From NCBI GenBank assembly GCA_029975555.1, contig JARKOY010000167.1, forward strand, positions 1 to 44,591: 44,591 nucleotides of DNA. The letters run 5' to 3'. Position 1 is the stretch's first letter. Each line of letters begins with the position of its first letter. The notes under the pieces were generated by a model. It made no database searches, was not told where the DNA came from, and saw only the letters and a list, made by a program, of their open reading frames with translations. Origin of the DNA: Spirochaetia bacterium (lineage in GTDB: Bacteria; Spirochaetota; Spirochaetia; Treponematales; Rectinemataceae). Both the position numbers and the translations under genes were made by a program. Shown in pieces: positions 1 to 8,037 of this stretch.

Positions 1-141
1 ACATTTGCTGAATCCTTGGCCAAGAGTCGAATTGAACCTAACCCATCACCCTTCTGGAGATTTTTATGAAGAAGATCTTTGCTCCCCGGATCGAGGTATT
101 CAGCGCCTTCAAGCAACCCTTTTCCGGACATGACAAAAAGG
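1..141. repeat. Terminal redundancy, left copy (circular replicon)
   Basis: These 141 bases are repeated without a visible difference at 44451-44591. Exact end-to-end repetition of this length is what a k-mer assembler leaves on a circular contig, so the real molecule is about 44,450 bp and position 44450 is followed by position 1. The stretch contains the leader of the first gene and its ribosome binding site (GGAG at 56-59). Confidence 0.93.
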
Positions 142-209
142 TCGTTAGCGTTGAAGCTGAGAAGGCGGTTGCCTGCTGCGCTTGCACTGCGTGTACGGCG
201 TGCCGTTAG
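66..209 (+). CDS. Cys-rich RiPP precursor peptide (47 aa)
   Basis: This is a small gene starting at ATG 66, with GGAG at 56-59 as ribosome binding site. The peptide has a basic and acidic leader (residues 1-36, MKKIFAPRIEVFSAFK at the start) and a C-terminal core AVACCACTACTACR with five cysteines at 37, 38, 40, 43 and 46 in a regular C-C-x-C-x2-C-x2-C spacing with Thr-Ala between them. Short length, leader plus repetitive Cys/Thr core, and position just upstream of two radical SAM/SPASM enzymes and a PqqD-like protein are the usual marks of a substrate for radical SAM peptide maturation. The chemistry (thioether, C-C or methyl marks on Cys/Thr/Ala) is inference. A metal-binding product is also possible. 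I do not recognise the peptide family. A hairpin follows directly, probably setting precursor excess over the enzymes. Confidence 0.85.
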   Translation: MKKIFAPRIEVFSAFKQPFSGHDKKVVSVEAEKAVACCACTACTACR

Positions 210-216
210 TCAACCT

Positions 217-248
217 GCGACCAGGTGGAGGCATCTCCACCTGGTCGC
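217..248 (+). promoter_or_regulatory. Perfect 14-bp hairpin between precursor and first maturase
   Basis: GCGACCAGGTGGAG (217-230), loop GCAT, then its exact reverse complement (235-248). It lies 7 bases after the precursor stop and 13 bases before the next start, with no T-run. In RiPP operons such a hairpin commonly acts as a partial terminator or 3' stabiliser so that precursor message exceeds enzyme message. That role is inferred here. Confidence 0.8.
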
Positions 249-261
249 CTTGAGGTAAACC

Positions 262-1290
262 ATGTCTAATCTCGAGATGTTCAGGCCGGCAGCCCCATTT
301 TACGTTCAGTTTGAGGTCACCGAGGCATGCAATCATCGTTGTTTCTTTTGTTACAACAACGCCATGCGCGATGTGGCCAAAGAACTCGACACCGATGAGG
401 CCAAAGCTGTCCTTGACCAGATGCGGACCGCCGGAGTCTTCTCTATCAACTTCAACGGCGGCGAACCTCTGACCCGGCCCGACTTCTTCGAGCTTGCCGC
501 CCATGCCAAAGATCTTGGCTTCGACCTTCACCTGAACACCAATGCCACCCTCATCGACGAGCATAAGGCGGACCTGCTGGCCGTTCTCTTCCCCAGCGTT
601 TGCACCTCCGTACTGGCTGCCGACGCCGGGAAGCATGATCGTCTTGTGGGCATTCCCGGTGCCCATACCAGAATGACTCGCGGCGTTTCCCTGCTCCTTG
701 AGCGAGACGTCAAGGTCGAAATCAACGTTTGCACCTTTCGAGACAACTACCTGGAGCTGTTCGATATTGCTCGCGGGATGGCTCGTGAGGGCGTACATGT
801 CTTCTGCGTCACTAGATATATTATGGTCACCCCCGAAGGCCAAGACCACGTCCTCGGGGTGCCGGAGACCATTGCCGTCCTGGATACATTGGATCGCATC
901 CAGCGCGAGCTGCCCACGTACAAGGAAGTCAAACTGCCTGGTCCCGTTCCGTATTGCGAGTTGCCCGACGAGCAGACGGTTCGGTTGCGCAAATGGAACA
1001 CCCCCTGCCAGGTTGGCTACGGTCTGTGCCGCATCTCTCCTCAGGGACTCATGACCCCGTGCCCCTTGTCCCCGTACATCATCGGCAACGTCAAGGAGAT
1101 CGGGTTCAGTGAGCTGTGGCGTCACGAGCGTTGGCGTCAGTTTGAGACCTTTGGCCATCTTCCGGCTCGTTGTCGGGAGTGTGAAGAGCTCGAATCCTGT
1201 CGGGGAGGCTGCGTTGGCTACGACGACTGCCTGCACGCCCTGGGCAAAACGCCAGCCACGCGCAAATGGAGCAAAGGGGACGCAGCATGA
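262..1290 (+). CDS. Radical SAM/SPASM peptide maturase A
   Basis: A 342-aa enzyme. The radical SAM cluster motif is C23-x3-C27-x2-C30 (EACNHRCFFCYNN), followed by the GGEPLTRPDF loop near residue 68 that contacts S-adenosylmethionine. The C-terminal SPASM/twitch region has CQVGYGLCRISPQG, TPCPLSPY and CRECEELESCRGGC, enough cysteines for auxiliary [4Fe-4S] clusters. Such enzymes make radical cross-links on peptides (sactipeptide, ranthipeptide, PqqE and mycofactocin types). The start ATG 262 has TGAGGT just upstream. The stop overlaps the next start (ATGA), so the two maturases are translationally coupled. The pair plus a PqqD protein recalls the Geobacter 'GeoRSP' gene arrangement, but I cannot confirm family membership. 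The substrate is inferred to be the peptide at 66-209. Confidence 0.9.
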   Translation: MSNLEMFRPAAPFYVQFEVTEACNHRCFFCYNNAMRDVAKELDTDEAKAVLDQMRTAGVFSINFNGGEPLTRPDFFELAAHAKDLGFDLHLNTNATLIDEHKADLLAVLFPSVCTSVLAADAGKHDRLVGIPGAHTRMTRGVSLLLERDVKVEINVCTFRDNYLELFDIARGMAREGVHVFCVTRYIMVTPEGQDHVLGVPETIAVLDTLDRIQRELPTYKEVKLPGPVPYCELPDEQTVRLRKWNTPCQVGYGLCRISPQGLMTPCPLSPYIIGNVKEIGFSELWRHERWRQFETFGHLPARCRECEELESCRGGCVGYDDCLHALGKTPATRKWSKGDAA

Positions 1291-2270
1291 CCCCCGTGAC
1301 GCGCGTGGAGGTGGAACTCACGGAGCGATGCAACCTGCGATGTAAGTTCTGCTACAACTCCTGCACCCCTGTTACCTGTGAGCGGCCCTTCGATATCCTC
1401 GATGCCGTAGCCGCTTCCGGCGCTCTCGAACTTATCCTTACGGGCGGCGAACCTTCGCTGCATCCTGAATTCTTCAAGATCCTCGAGCATGCCCGGACAC
1501 TTTTCCCCAGGGTCATGGTCCAGAGCAACGGCACATCTTTCGCCGATCCGAAAGTCTTCGACCGCCTGGCCAGCATGCGCCCGTTTTGCCTCAACTTCTC
1601 TCTGCATGGCCCCGAGGCCGCGCACGATGGCCTGACTACCATCCCCGGCAGTTTCACGAGGACCGTCAGGGCCTTGGCCCTGGCCGTGAAGGCCAACATC
1701 AGGACGGCCAGCAATCTTGTCTTGACCGCCGCCAACGCCGAGACGAACCTGCTGCGCGAGACCGTGGCCATCCTGGACCAGATCGGAGTTCGGGAGATGA
1801 CTCTGACCCGCTTCATCCCCTGCGGTCTCGGCCGCGACGCGGTCTCCCTCGCCACGCCGATCAGCCAGTTCACTCTGGCCCTCAGGACGCTGCTCGACGC
1901 AACCAAGGCCCGGGACATGTTCCTGCTATTGGGCAATGCCACCCCGGCCTGCCTGCTGCCCGAGGACCTGCGCGACCTTTGCAATCGCTGCTCCTTTGGC
2001 TTCGATAAGTTCTATGTTGACGTGCACGGCAATGTCCTCACCTGCGGCATGTCACGCCAAGTCCTGGGCAATCTGCTCGTTGCGCCCATGACCGAATTGC
2101 TGGCCGCCTCCCCGCTGCGCCAGGCGTATCTGGATAACCGCCATCTTCCGGAGGGGTGTCAGCAGTGCCCGGACCTCTCCCTGTGCGGCGGCGGATGCAG
2201 GGCCGCTGCCCTGGCTGGCGGGGGCTCCCTCAGCGCCAAGGATCTGCTTTCGTTCACACCCGCCAACTGA
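1287..2270 (+). CDS. Radical SAM/SPASM peptide maturase B
   Basis: A 327-aa protein starting at ATG 1287, which overlaps the previous stop by 4 bases and has AGGGGA upstream. The longer open frame to 1266 is not needed. The radical SAM motif is C15-x3-C19-x2-C22 (ERCNLRCKFCYNS), with LTGGEPSLHPEF following. The C-terminal part has CNRCSFGFDKFYVDVHGNVLTCG and CQQCPDLSLCGGGC, a SPASM arrangement. It is clearly related to maturase A but diverged, so the two may act on different residues or form a heteromer, as seen for other paired RiPP radical SAM proteins. The radical SAM core is complete, so it should be an active enzyme and not a bare scaffold. The substrate is inferred from context only. 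Confidence 0.9.
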   Translation: MTPVTRVEVELTERCNLRCKFCYNSCTPVTCERPFDILDAVAASGALELILTGGEPSLHPEFFKILEHARTLFPRVMVQSNGTSFADPKVFDRLASMRPFCLNFSLHGPEAAHDGLTTIPGSFTRTVRALALAVKANIRTASNLVLTAANAETNLLRETVAILDQIGVREMTLTRFIPCGLGRDAVSLATPISQFTLALRTLLDATKARDMFLLLGNATPACLLPEDLRDLCNRCSFGFDKFYVDVHGNVLTCGMSRQVLGNLLVAPMTELLAASPLRQAYLDNRHLPEGCQQCPDLSLCGGGCRAAALAGGGSLSAKDLLSFTPAN

Positions 2271-2281
2271 TGGAGAATACC

Positions 2282-2563
2282 ATGCCCGATGAGAAGATAC
2301 TGTCCGCACGCCCGCGACCGGCGCCAGGGGCCATGTGCCGCCAGGAGCAGTTCGGCGCCATGCTCGTTGCTGGGAATTTGCCCATCCTGAGCCTGAACGA
2401 GGATGCCCGCAGGATCTGGGAGCTGTGCGACGGCAAGAGGACGGTGGCAGAGATCGAGGTCGTCCTTGGCGAGGAGTTCGTGGCCGAAGGATTACGGGAA
2501 CGGATGCTCGAGTTCTTCCACTACTGCCTGGACAACGGACTCCTTACAACGGTCGGCGACTGA
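2282..2563 (+). CDS. PqqD-like RiPP recognition protein
   Basis: A 93-aa protein. It has the PqqD/RRE fold pattern: an N-terminal beta region (GAMCRQEQFGAMLV), the LSLNEDARRIWELCDGKRTVAEIE helix-strand motif, then VVLGEEF and a closing helix EFFHYCLDNGLL. These small proteins bind the leader of a RiPP precursor and deliver it to radical SAM/SPASM partners, as PqqD does for PqqE. I chose ATG 2282 because GGAG (2273-2276) sits 5 bases before it. An ATG at 2270 overlapping the upstream stop is the alternative and would add 4 residues. It directly follows maturase B, so it is the likely substrate-docking subunit for one or both SPASM enzymes. Confidence 0.88.
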   Translation: MPDEKILSARPRPAPGAMCRQEQFGAMLVAGNLPILSLNEDARRIWELCDGKRTVAEIEVVLGEEFVAEGLRERMLEFFHYCLDNGLLTTVGD

Positions 2564-2576
2564 GCCAGAGGCGACA

Positions 2577-4154
2577 ATGGCGATCGAGGAGCGGCTGCAA
2601 CAGCTGGGAAGCCTGATAGAGGCCCATGAAGGGCTGCCTGCCTGGTTTCCCCATCTCGTCGATTATATCCTCGATCGACTGCAAAACAGAGATAGGTTCA
2701 ACCTGTACCAGACCAGCGAGTTCATGCGTCGCACCTGGCGACGGGATGTCGTCTACGCTCAAGAAATCAGGGAGTCCATCGCTCCTCTGGAACAGTTCGG
2801 GGTGTCCTACCGAGGCAAGCAGCAGCACGTACTCCTGCCCAGCAAGACGCTGACCTCCTTCTGGTCCACCTTCTACCGACCGGCCCGCTCCACGCCGGCC
2901 AACGACCTATCCTTCTTCGCCAGCATGCTGCTCAATCGGCGGCACCTGGACTTGACCCGAGACAACTGCTTGCGTGCCCATCTACCCTCAAGCTACAAGT
3001 CAATCACCAAAGAGCGAATGGTCGCCCTGCTGCTGCGCAAGTTGTTCGACTCGCCCCAGCACTACAAAGCCTACGCGAAAGCCAGGCGTCAAGGCCTCTC
3101 TTCCGCGGCAAGGAGCATCTACCGCTCGCTGTCGAGCACGCCCATGGGCGTGATAGATCTCCTCCACCCCCAAAACGAGAGCGGCCTGATCACTATCGAG
3201 CTCTGCGACGCGCTGCTCGCCAAGGCAAGCTACTTGGAGCGGACTGGCCGGCTTTACCTGCACCTCGAAAGCTTCAGTGGTTTTGACAATCCCTTGATGC
3301 TGCCCAAGGCCGCCCCTGTCGAGCCTCCCAGTCTCCTGCACTGCCTGGGGCCTATCCTGGATCATGTCCGGACGATGCCCGACGACGGCGGTCAGCCAGA
3401 CCTGGACGATGTGCCGCCCAGGTTCCCCGTGGGCCAACTTAGGCTGCTCCGGGAGCGTTGTCCGGAAGCGGAGGAGATTTTCGATCTCGTGACTTGGTGG
3501 CGGGAGAGCCTTGGGTCCACTCCGATCGAGCCCGGCAGCCTTCCGGGTAACTATTCCCTGGCGCAGGGGCTGCGGGGGGGCAATGGAACCTGCCATGTCC
3601 TGGCCATCGACGGCTTCGATGCGAAGGGGTTCGTCGGCAAGGCCCTGGAGTTCGCCCTGCTTCGCAAGGACAGCACCGGCCGCCTAGCCTTGACCGGCTT
3701 CGGCGACTGGGTCGGCGGCGGCCCCGAGCCGGACCTGGGAGTGCGGGAAACCTGGGGGCGCAACATCGACCGGGTCGTGCTCAGGCTCTCGCCCGACTGG
3801 CCGGAGGACTTCCGGACTCTTCTCCTGACGGTCGCCACGGCCAGGGACAACACCTTCGTCATCGCCCGGCAGGACGTCCTGGCGCGGCGAATCCCCCTGG
3901 AGCGCCTGCTGCCTATCCTGGGCGGCTTCGTCAAGCTCGACACCAAGCGCCTGGCTCGGCTGCGCCGCTGGTATTCCAGCGCTCCCAAACTCAAAATGCT
4001 CCCAGCGACTGTCGTGCCCATGGACGAGAACCTGGACCAGGAGACGCTACGCCAGACCGGCCGGCAAGTGCTCGAAGTCGACGGCTACCACGTGGTGATC
4101 GGTCTCTCCCCGGCCCAGCTCGCCAAGTCCTTGCAAAAGATCCAGGACGCCTGA
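2577..4154 (+). CDS. Unknown 525-aa RiPP-cluster protein
   Basis: I do not recognise this family. ATG 2577 is preceded by AGAGG and follows the PqqD-like stop by 13 bases. The longer frame back to 2403 runs over the PqqD gene and was rejected. The N-terminal third is basic and helical (RDRFNLYQTSEFMRRTWRR, LLLRKLFDSPQHYKAYAKARRQG). The middle is Pro-rich (LPKAAPVEPPSLLH, DDVPPRFP). The C-terminal part carries Gly-rich stretches (ALTGFGDWVGGGPEPDLG) and a closing segment LEVDGYHVVIGLSPAQLAKSL. There is no signal peptide, membrane segment, Cys cluster or P-loop. It ends 2 bases before the next start. Position inside the operon suggests a cluster-specific scaffold or tailoring enzyme, and that is all that can be said. 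Confidence 0.8.
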   Translation: MAIEERLQQLGSLIEAHEGLPAWFPHLVDYILDRLQNRDRFNLYQTSEFMRRTWRRDVVYAQEIRESIAPLEQFGVSYRGKQQHVLLPSKTLTSFWSTFYRPARSTPANDLSFFASMLLNRRHLDLTRDNCLRAHLPSSYKSITKERMVALLLRKLFDSPQHYKAYAKARRQGLSSAARSIYRSLSSTPMGVIDLLHPQNESGLITIELCDALLAKASYLERTGRLYLHLESFSGFDNPLMLPKAAPVEPPSLLHCLGPILDHVRTMPDDGGQPDLDDVPPRFPVGQLRLLRERCPEAEEIFDLVTWWRESLGSTPIEPGSLPGNYSLAQGLRGGNGTCHVLAIDGFDAKGFVGKALEFALLRKDSTGRLALTGFGDWVGGGPEPDLGVRETWGRNIDRVVLRLSPDWPEDFRTLLLTVATARDNTFVIARQDVLARRIPLERLLPILGGFVKLDTKRLARLRRWYSSAPKLKMLPATVVPMDENLDQETLRQTGRQVLEVDGYHVVIGLSPAQLAKSLQKIQDA

Positions 4155-4156
4155 CC

Positions 4157-5731
4157 ATGCGCGCCGTTTTGCTCCATCCCCCTCTGTGCGACCCGTCCTC
4201 TCCGCCCCTGGGACTGGCCTACTTGTCGGCCGTGCTGGTCCGGGAGGGCATGGAGCACGAGGTTCTCGACCTAAACCTCGACTTCCTCGATTTCCTCGAC
4301 GGGCTCGTGCCTTCCCTGCCCGGCGAGGCGAGACAAGCCAGCGCAGTGGCCCATACACGGCGGGCCTGCGCGGCCGCGGCTCGGATGTGGCCGGATGTAC
4401 GCCTGGAGCCTTGGCGCCTAGAACTGCCCCGCGCCGACGGGAATTTGGCAGTCATGGCCGACATCGCCCAAGCCCACAACGGCCCCTTTACCGCCTGGCT
4501 CCGGGACATGGACCCGCTGGCCGCAGCCCTGGCCCGGGGGCCGGTCTGGATCGGCCTGTCTGTGTCCTTCATGGGTCAACTCGCCCCGGCCCTGGCCATT
4601 GCCGCCCATATCAGGCAGCGGTCGCAGGCTACGGTCATCCTGGGCGGTTCCCTGTTCAAGGAATTCGAGCGGTGGATCACGCCCGAAACGCCGATCTGGA
4701 ACGTTGCCCACGGGGTCGTGGTCGGGCCGGGCGAGGATGTGCTGCGTAACCTGGAGCAGAGCCCCGACGGCGTGTGGCGGCCCCGTGACGTCAACGATCT
4801 GCCGGGCGGCGGCTGGATCGCCTCCTCGAGCGGCCTGTTCGATCCGCCCCGGCCCTGCTTCGACCATTTCCCCCTGGACCGCTATCGGGCTGCGGGGCGT
4901 GTCCTGCCCTACCGCGTCTTCGCCCGCTGTTCCTGGGGCAAGTGCGCCTTCTGCGCCGACTCCAAATACGCGGCCCATACCCCGGCCGCCGGGGGCGAGG
5001 CCGAGGCGGTGGCCGAGGAATTGACGGCGCTTGCTCGGCGCCACGGGGCCAAGGGATTCTATTTCCTCGACGCCGAGCTCCCGGAGAAGTTCATGCTGGA
5101 CTTGGCGCGGCATATGATGCGCCTTGGGCCGGATCTCCGCTGGGGGGCCAACGCCCGCTTCGCCCGGGACCTGGAATATCAGGCGCGGGCCGATCTCCTG
5201 TTCGCGGGTGGCTGCCGCTTCCTGCGTTTCGGACTGGAGAGCGCCTCTCCCAGAGTGCTCGCGGCCATGCGTAAGGGGATCTCCCCTGAGCTTGCCGCCC
5301 GGGTCCTGCAGGCGGTTCACGGCGCAGGCATGGCCACGCACGTCTACCTCATGCGCGGCTTCCCCGGCGAGACAGACGGGGAGTGGGACGCGACCGTCCA
5401 CTTCCTCCTGGACAACGCCCGGCACATCGACATGTTCAACGTCTCCGTGTTCCAGCTCTATCCTGGCTCGCCGTTGGCCTTACGCCTCGGTCCGCAAGAC
5501 GGCTCCGGCGCTTCCCCCGCCCGATGGATTTACGCCGGCCAAGAGTCAGGCATGACAACTCTGGACACCCGGAAGCTGGAAGAGGACTTCTTTGTCCGCA
5601 AGAACTTCACCCGCTGCCATCCCACGCCGGCCGACACCATCCTCCTAGCCGACACGGAATCCATCAGGTTCGGAAACGCCAGCGACGATACCGGACACCA
5701 GTGCCCCGAAGATGAGGAGATGGCTCCATGA
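4157..5731 (+). CDS. B12-binding-type radical SAM protein 1
   Basis: A 524-aa protein. The N-terminal ~200 residues have the cobalamin-binding Rossmann pattern (MRAVLLHPPLCDPSSPPLGL, IGLSVSFMG, TVILGGSLF, GVVVGPGED), with no DxHxxG, as is usual for this class. The radical SAM core follows, with the cluster motif at about residues 257-265: CSWGKCAFC, which is C-x4-C-x2-C instead of the canonical C-x3-C-x2-C. Later motifs GFYFLDAELPEKF, LRFGLESASPRVLAAMRKG and THVYLMRGFPGET fit the family. These enzymes usually methylate unactivated carbons or rearrange peptides. Its stop overlaps the UvrA-like start (ATGA). Whether the extra residue in the cluster loop changes SAM chemistry is not known to me. 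The substrate is probably the modified peptide. Confidence 0.87.
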   Translation: MRAVLLHPPLCDPSSPPLGLAYLSAVLVREGMEHEVLDLNLDFLDFLDGLVPSLPGEARQASAVAHTRRACAAAARMWPDVRLEPWRLELPRADGNLAVMADIAQAHNGPFTAWLRDMDPLAAALARGPVWIGLSVSFMGQLAPALAIAAHIRQRSQATVILGGSLFKEFERWITPETPIWNVAHGVVVGPGEDVLRNLEQSPDGVWRPRDVNDLPGGGWIASSSGLFDPPRPCFDHFPLDRYRAAGRVLPYRVFARCSWGKCAFCADSKYAAHTPAAGGEAEAVAEELTALARRHGAKGFYFLDAELPEKFMLDLARHMMRLGPDLRWGANARFARDLEYQARADLLFAGGCRFLRFGLESASPRVLAAMRKGISPELAARVLQAVHGAGMATHVYLMRGFPGETDGEWDATVHFLLDNARHIDMFNVSVFQLYPGSPLALRLGPQDGSGASPARWIYAGQESGMTTLDTRKLEEDFFVRKNFTRCHPTPADTILLADTESIRFGNASDDTGHQCPEDEEMAP

Positions 5732-8037
5732 ACACGTCATCCAGCGCCTGGCCGGTGAAGGTGCGCCGAGCCAGGGTCAACAACCTGAAATCCATCGACT
5801 TGAAAATCGAGCAGGGCAAACTCTATGTCCTGACCGGCCCGAGCGGCAGCGGCAAGTCGTCACTCGCCTTCGACGTGATCTATGCCGAGGCGGACCGCCT
5901 GGGACGAGCCTCGGGGCTGCACCGGGTATTCCGCAAGGATGAGCCGGACTACGAGGTCGAAGGATTGCCTGCCAGGGTGGTGGGCATCGAGCAGCAAATC
6001 GTCCACCAGACCATGATCGAGAGCGTCGGCGCGTACACGGGCTTCATCGGACAGATACTGGGCGACGGGAAGAGGTGCCCCAGGTGCGGCGGGGCCGGCT
6101 ACATCCGTGACGTGGACCTGGACCGCCTGGTCAAGAGCCAGGACAAGCCCGTCAACCGGGGCGCCTTCTCGCCGCCGGTCAAGGAGCTGGCCGGGCTGGA
6201 CAAGGTCCGCTGGGACCGCTTTTGCGCCAAGGAAGGTATCTCCCCCAAAACGCCCTGGAAGGCCCTGCCTGCGAGTGCGCGGGAAATGGTCTTGGAGACT
6301 GGCTACGACGGATTCAAGGGCCTGGCCCAGGCCCTGCGGCGGGTGGCTGCCCATGGCGCGGCCGGGCTACCCAGGACGCTGGCGAAAAATCTCGGCGAGG
6401 AAATGGACTTCTACATCACCAACACGGTCTGCCCGGTCTGCGGGGGCTATGGGCATCTGGACGCCGACCGGAAGCGCATCGGATCCGATGACACCCTGGG
6501 CTCTCTCCTGGACCGAGGGCTGATTGGGCTTGCAGCCCACGAGCGGCGGTGGTTCGAGAAGCTGAGCCTGCGCGGCCTCCCGGTGCTGCACCCTCTGTTC
6601 GGGCTGAGCACCACCGAGGCCCGCAACCTGCGTTTTCTGACCAACATCCTCGGCTTGACCGAGCCCTCCCTGGTCATCTTCGACGAGCCCGCGGCCGGGC
6701 TCCTGCCCTGGGAGGCCGCCAAGATCGCTGACCTGTTCAAGGACATGCGCTCCTTCGGACACACCATCCTGGCCATGGAGCATGGCCGGGAGATCGTCGA
6801 GGCGGCGGACGAGGTTGTGGCCTTCGGCCCCGGGGCCGGCTCCGAAGGCGGCCAGGTGGTGTTCCAGGGGCCGCCGCAAAAATTCCTGGACGGACCGCTC
6901 AACCCCTACGATACTAAGGCCATGGCCGGCATGGCCCGGCGTTCCATGCCGGCGGACAAGGCCCCGGCGACCACGCGTATCTCCCGGGAACGGCGGGGGC
7001 CCCGCGGCCGGCATATCCGCGCTTCCGCTCCAAGGTCGCCGGCCTCCCAGGGCGACCATCATCTCCAGGCCACCTTCCGCCATTGGTACGGCTTCACCGA
7101 CTTCGCCATCGATATTCCTCTGGGTAGGCTGGTCTGCGTCTGCGGCCCCAGCGGCTCGGGCAAGACGGCCTATCTCCAGGCCGCCTTCGCCAGCTGCGAC
7201 AAGACGCCCACCGGCTGGCAGGGCAGGACGGACTTGGCGGACCGATATGGATGCGACCGGATCAGGCGCCCCTACCTGATCACCCCAGAGCCCATCGGCA
7301 AGCACGCCGGCAGTACGCCGGCCACCTACATCGGGGTGTGGGACCGCATCCGAGACCTCTACGCCGAGCTGCCCGAGGCCAAGCGCCATCACCTCGACAA
7401 GTCCTCCTTCAGCTTCAACACCCCAAAGGGCCAGTGCCCTCGTTGCCACGGCTACGGCTACCTTTCGGACAACCACATCCAGTTCACGGAATGCCCCGAG
7501 TGTCACGGTACAAGGTTCAATCCCAAGGTCAAAGCTGTGACCTTCGGCGGCGTCGACATCGCCGCAGTCAACTGCCTGACAGTCAGCGACAGCCACCGGA
7601 AGTTCCGGGAACGGTTGGCCATCGCCCACTACCTGGAGTTCATGGAGGCCACGGCCCTGGGCTACCTGGTGCTCGGCCAGCCCTCCAACTCCTTAAGCGG
7701 CGGCGAGGCCCAGCGCGTGAAGATCGCGGCTAAGCTCTGCCGTCGTCTGGGCGACCGCTCCATGTACATCCTCGACAACCCCTGCCGCGGCATCGGCAGC
7801 CGAGCCGTGCCGCAGCTGTTCGACGCCCTCCAGCGCCTGGTGGCCAAGAACAACACCGTGCTCATCGCGGAGAACACCGAAGAGGTGGCGCGCAGCTGCG
7901 ATTGGCTGGTCATCCTCGACTCGCCGAAGAACGGCAGGGACGGCCGGACGCTCGAGGTGCGTTACGCCGGCCCCGGAAACAAGCGGCCGGACGATCCGTG
8001 GCGCGGCAAATCGACCGCCCGGGGAAGGCGATCGTGA
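5728..8037 (+). CDS. UvrA-like ABC ATPase, one degenerate ATP site
   Basis: A 769-aa tandem ABC ATPase of the UvrA branch (true UvrA is ~940 aa). NBD1: Walker A GPSGSGKS at 37-44, zinc-type CPRCGGAGYIRD and CPVCGGYGHLD, Walker B LVIFDEPAAGL near 313-323. The first signature is degraded to LSTTEARNL where UvrA has LSGGEAQRI. NBD2: Walker A GPSGSGKTAYLQ near 473-480, CPRCHGYGY/CPECHGTRF zinc module, intact LSGGEAQRVKIA near 654, but Walker B reads ILDNPCRG with Asn replacing the catalytic Glu. In UvrA each ATP site pairs one Walker A with the other signature, so one site looks intact and the other dead. UvrA2/DrrC-like proteins give self-resistance to DNA-binding drugs. A role in immunity or product handling is inferred. 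Repair is unlikely. Confidence 0.88.
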   Translation: MNTSSSAWPVKVRRARVNNLKSIDLKIEQGKLYVLTGPSGSGKSSLAFDVIYAEADRLGRASGLHRVFRKDEPDYEVEGLPARVVGIEQQIVHQTMIESVGAYTGFIGQILGDGKRCPRCGGAGYIRDVDLDRLVKSQDKPVNRGAFSPPVKELAGLDKVRWDRFCAKEGISPKTPWKALPASAREMVLETGYDGFKGLAQALRRVAAHGAAGLPRTLAKNLGEEMDFYITNTVCPVCGGYGHLDADRKRIGSDDTLGSLLDRGLIGLAAHERRWFEKLSLRGLPVLHPLFGLSTTEARNLRFLTNILGLTEPSLVIFDEPAAGLLPWEAAKIADLFKDMRSFGHTILAMEHGREIVEAADEVVAFGPGAGSEGGQVVFQGPPQKFLDGPLNPYDTKAMAGMARRSMPADKAPATTRISRERRGPRGRHIRASAPRSPASQGDHHLQATFRHWYGFTDFAIDIPLGRLVCVCGPSGSGKTAYLQAAFASCDKTPTGWQGRTDLADRYGCDRIRRPYLITPEPIGKHAGSTPATYIGVWDRIRDLYAELPEAKRHHLDKSSFSFNTPKGQCPRCHGYGYLSDNHIQFTECPECHGTRFNPKVKAVTFGGVDIAAVNCLTVSDSHRKFRERLAIAHYLEFMEATALGYLVLGQPSNSLSGGEAQRVKIAAKLCRRLGDRSMYILDNPCRGIGSRAVPQLFDALQRLVAKNNTVLIAENTEEVARSCDWLVILDSPKNGRDGRTLEVRYAGPGNKRPDDPWRGKSTARGRRS

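Noticed and set aside
145-1236. 363-codon minus frame over the first maturase
   Set aside because: Overlaps the precursor and the radical SAM gene with intact CxxxCxxC. No protein features of its own.
5728-8037. Housekeeping excinuclease UvrA
   Set aside because: It is ~170 residues short, has one degenerate signature and a Walker B Glu-to-Asn change, and sits in a RiPP operon. Repair function is unlikely.
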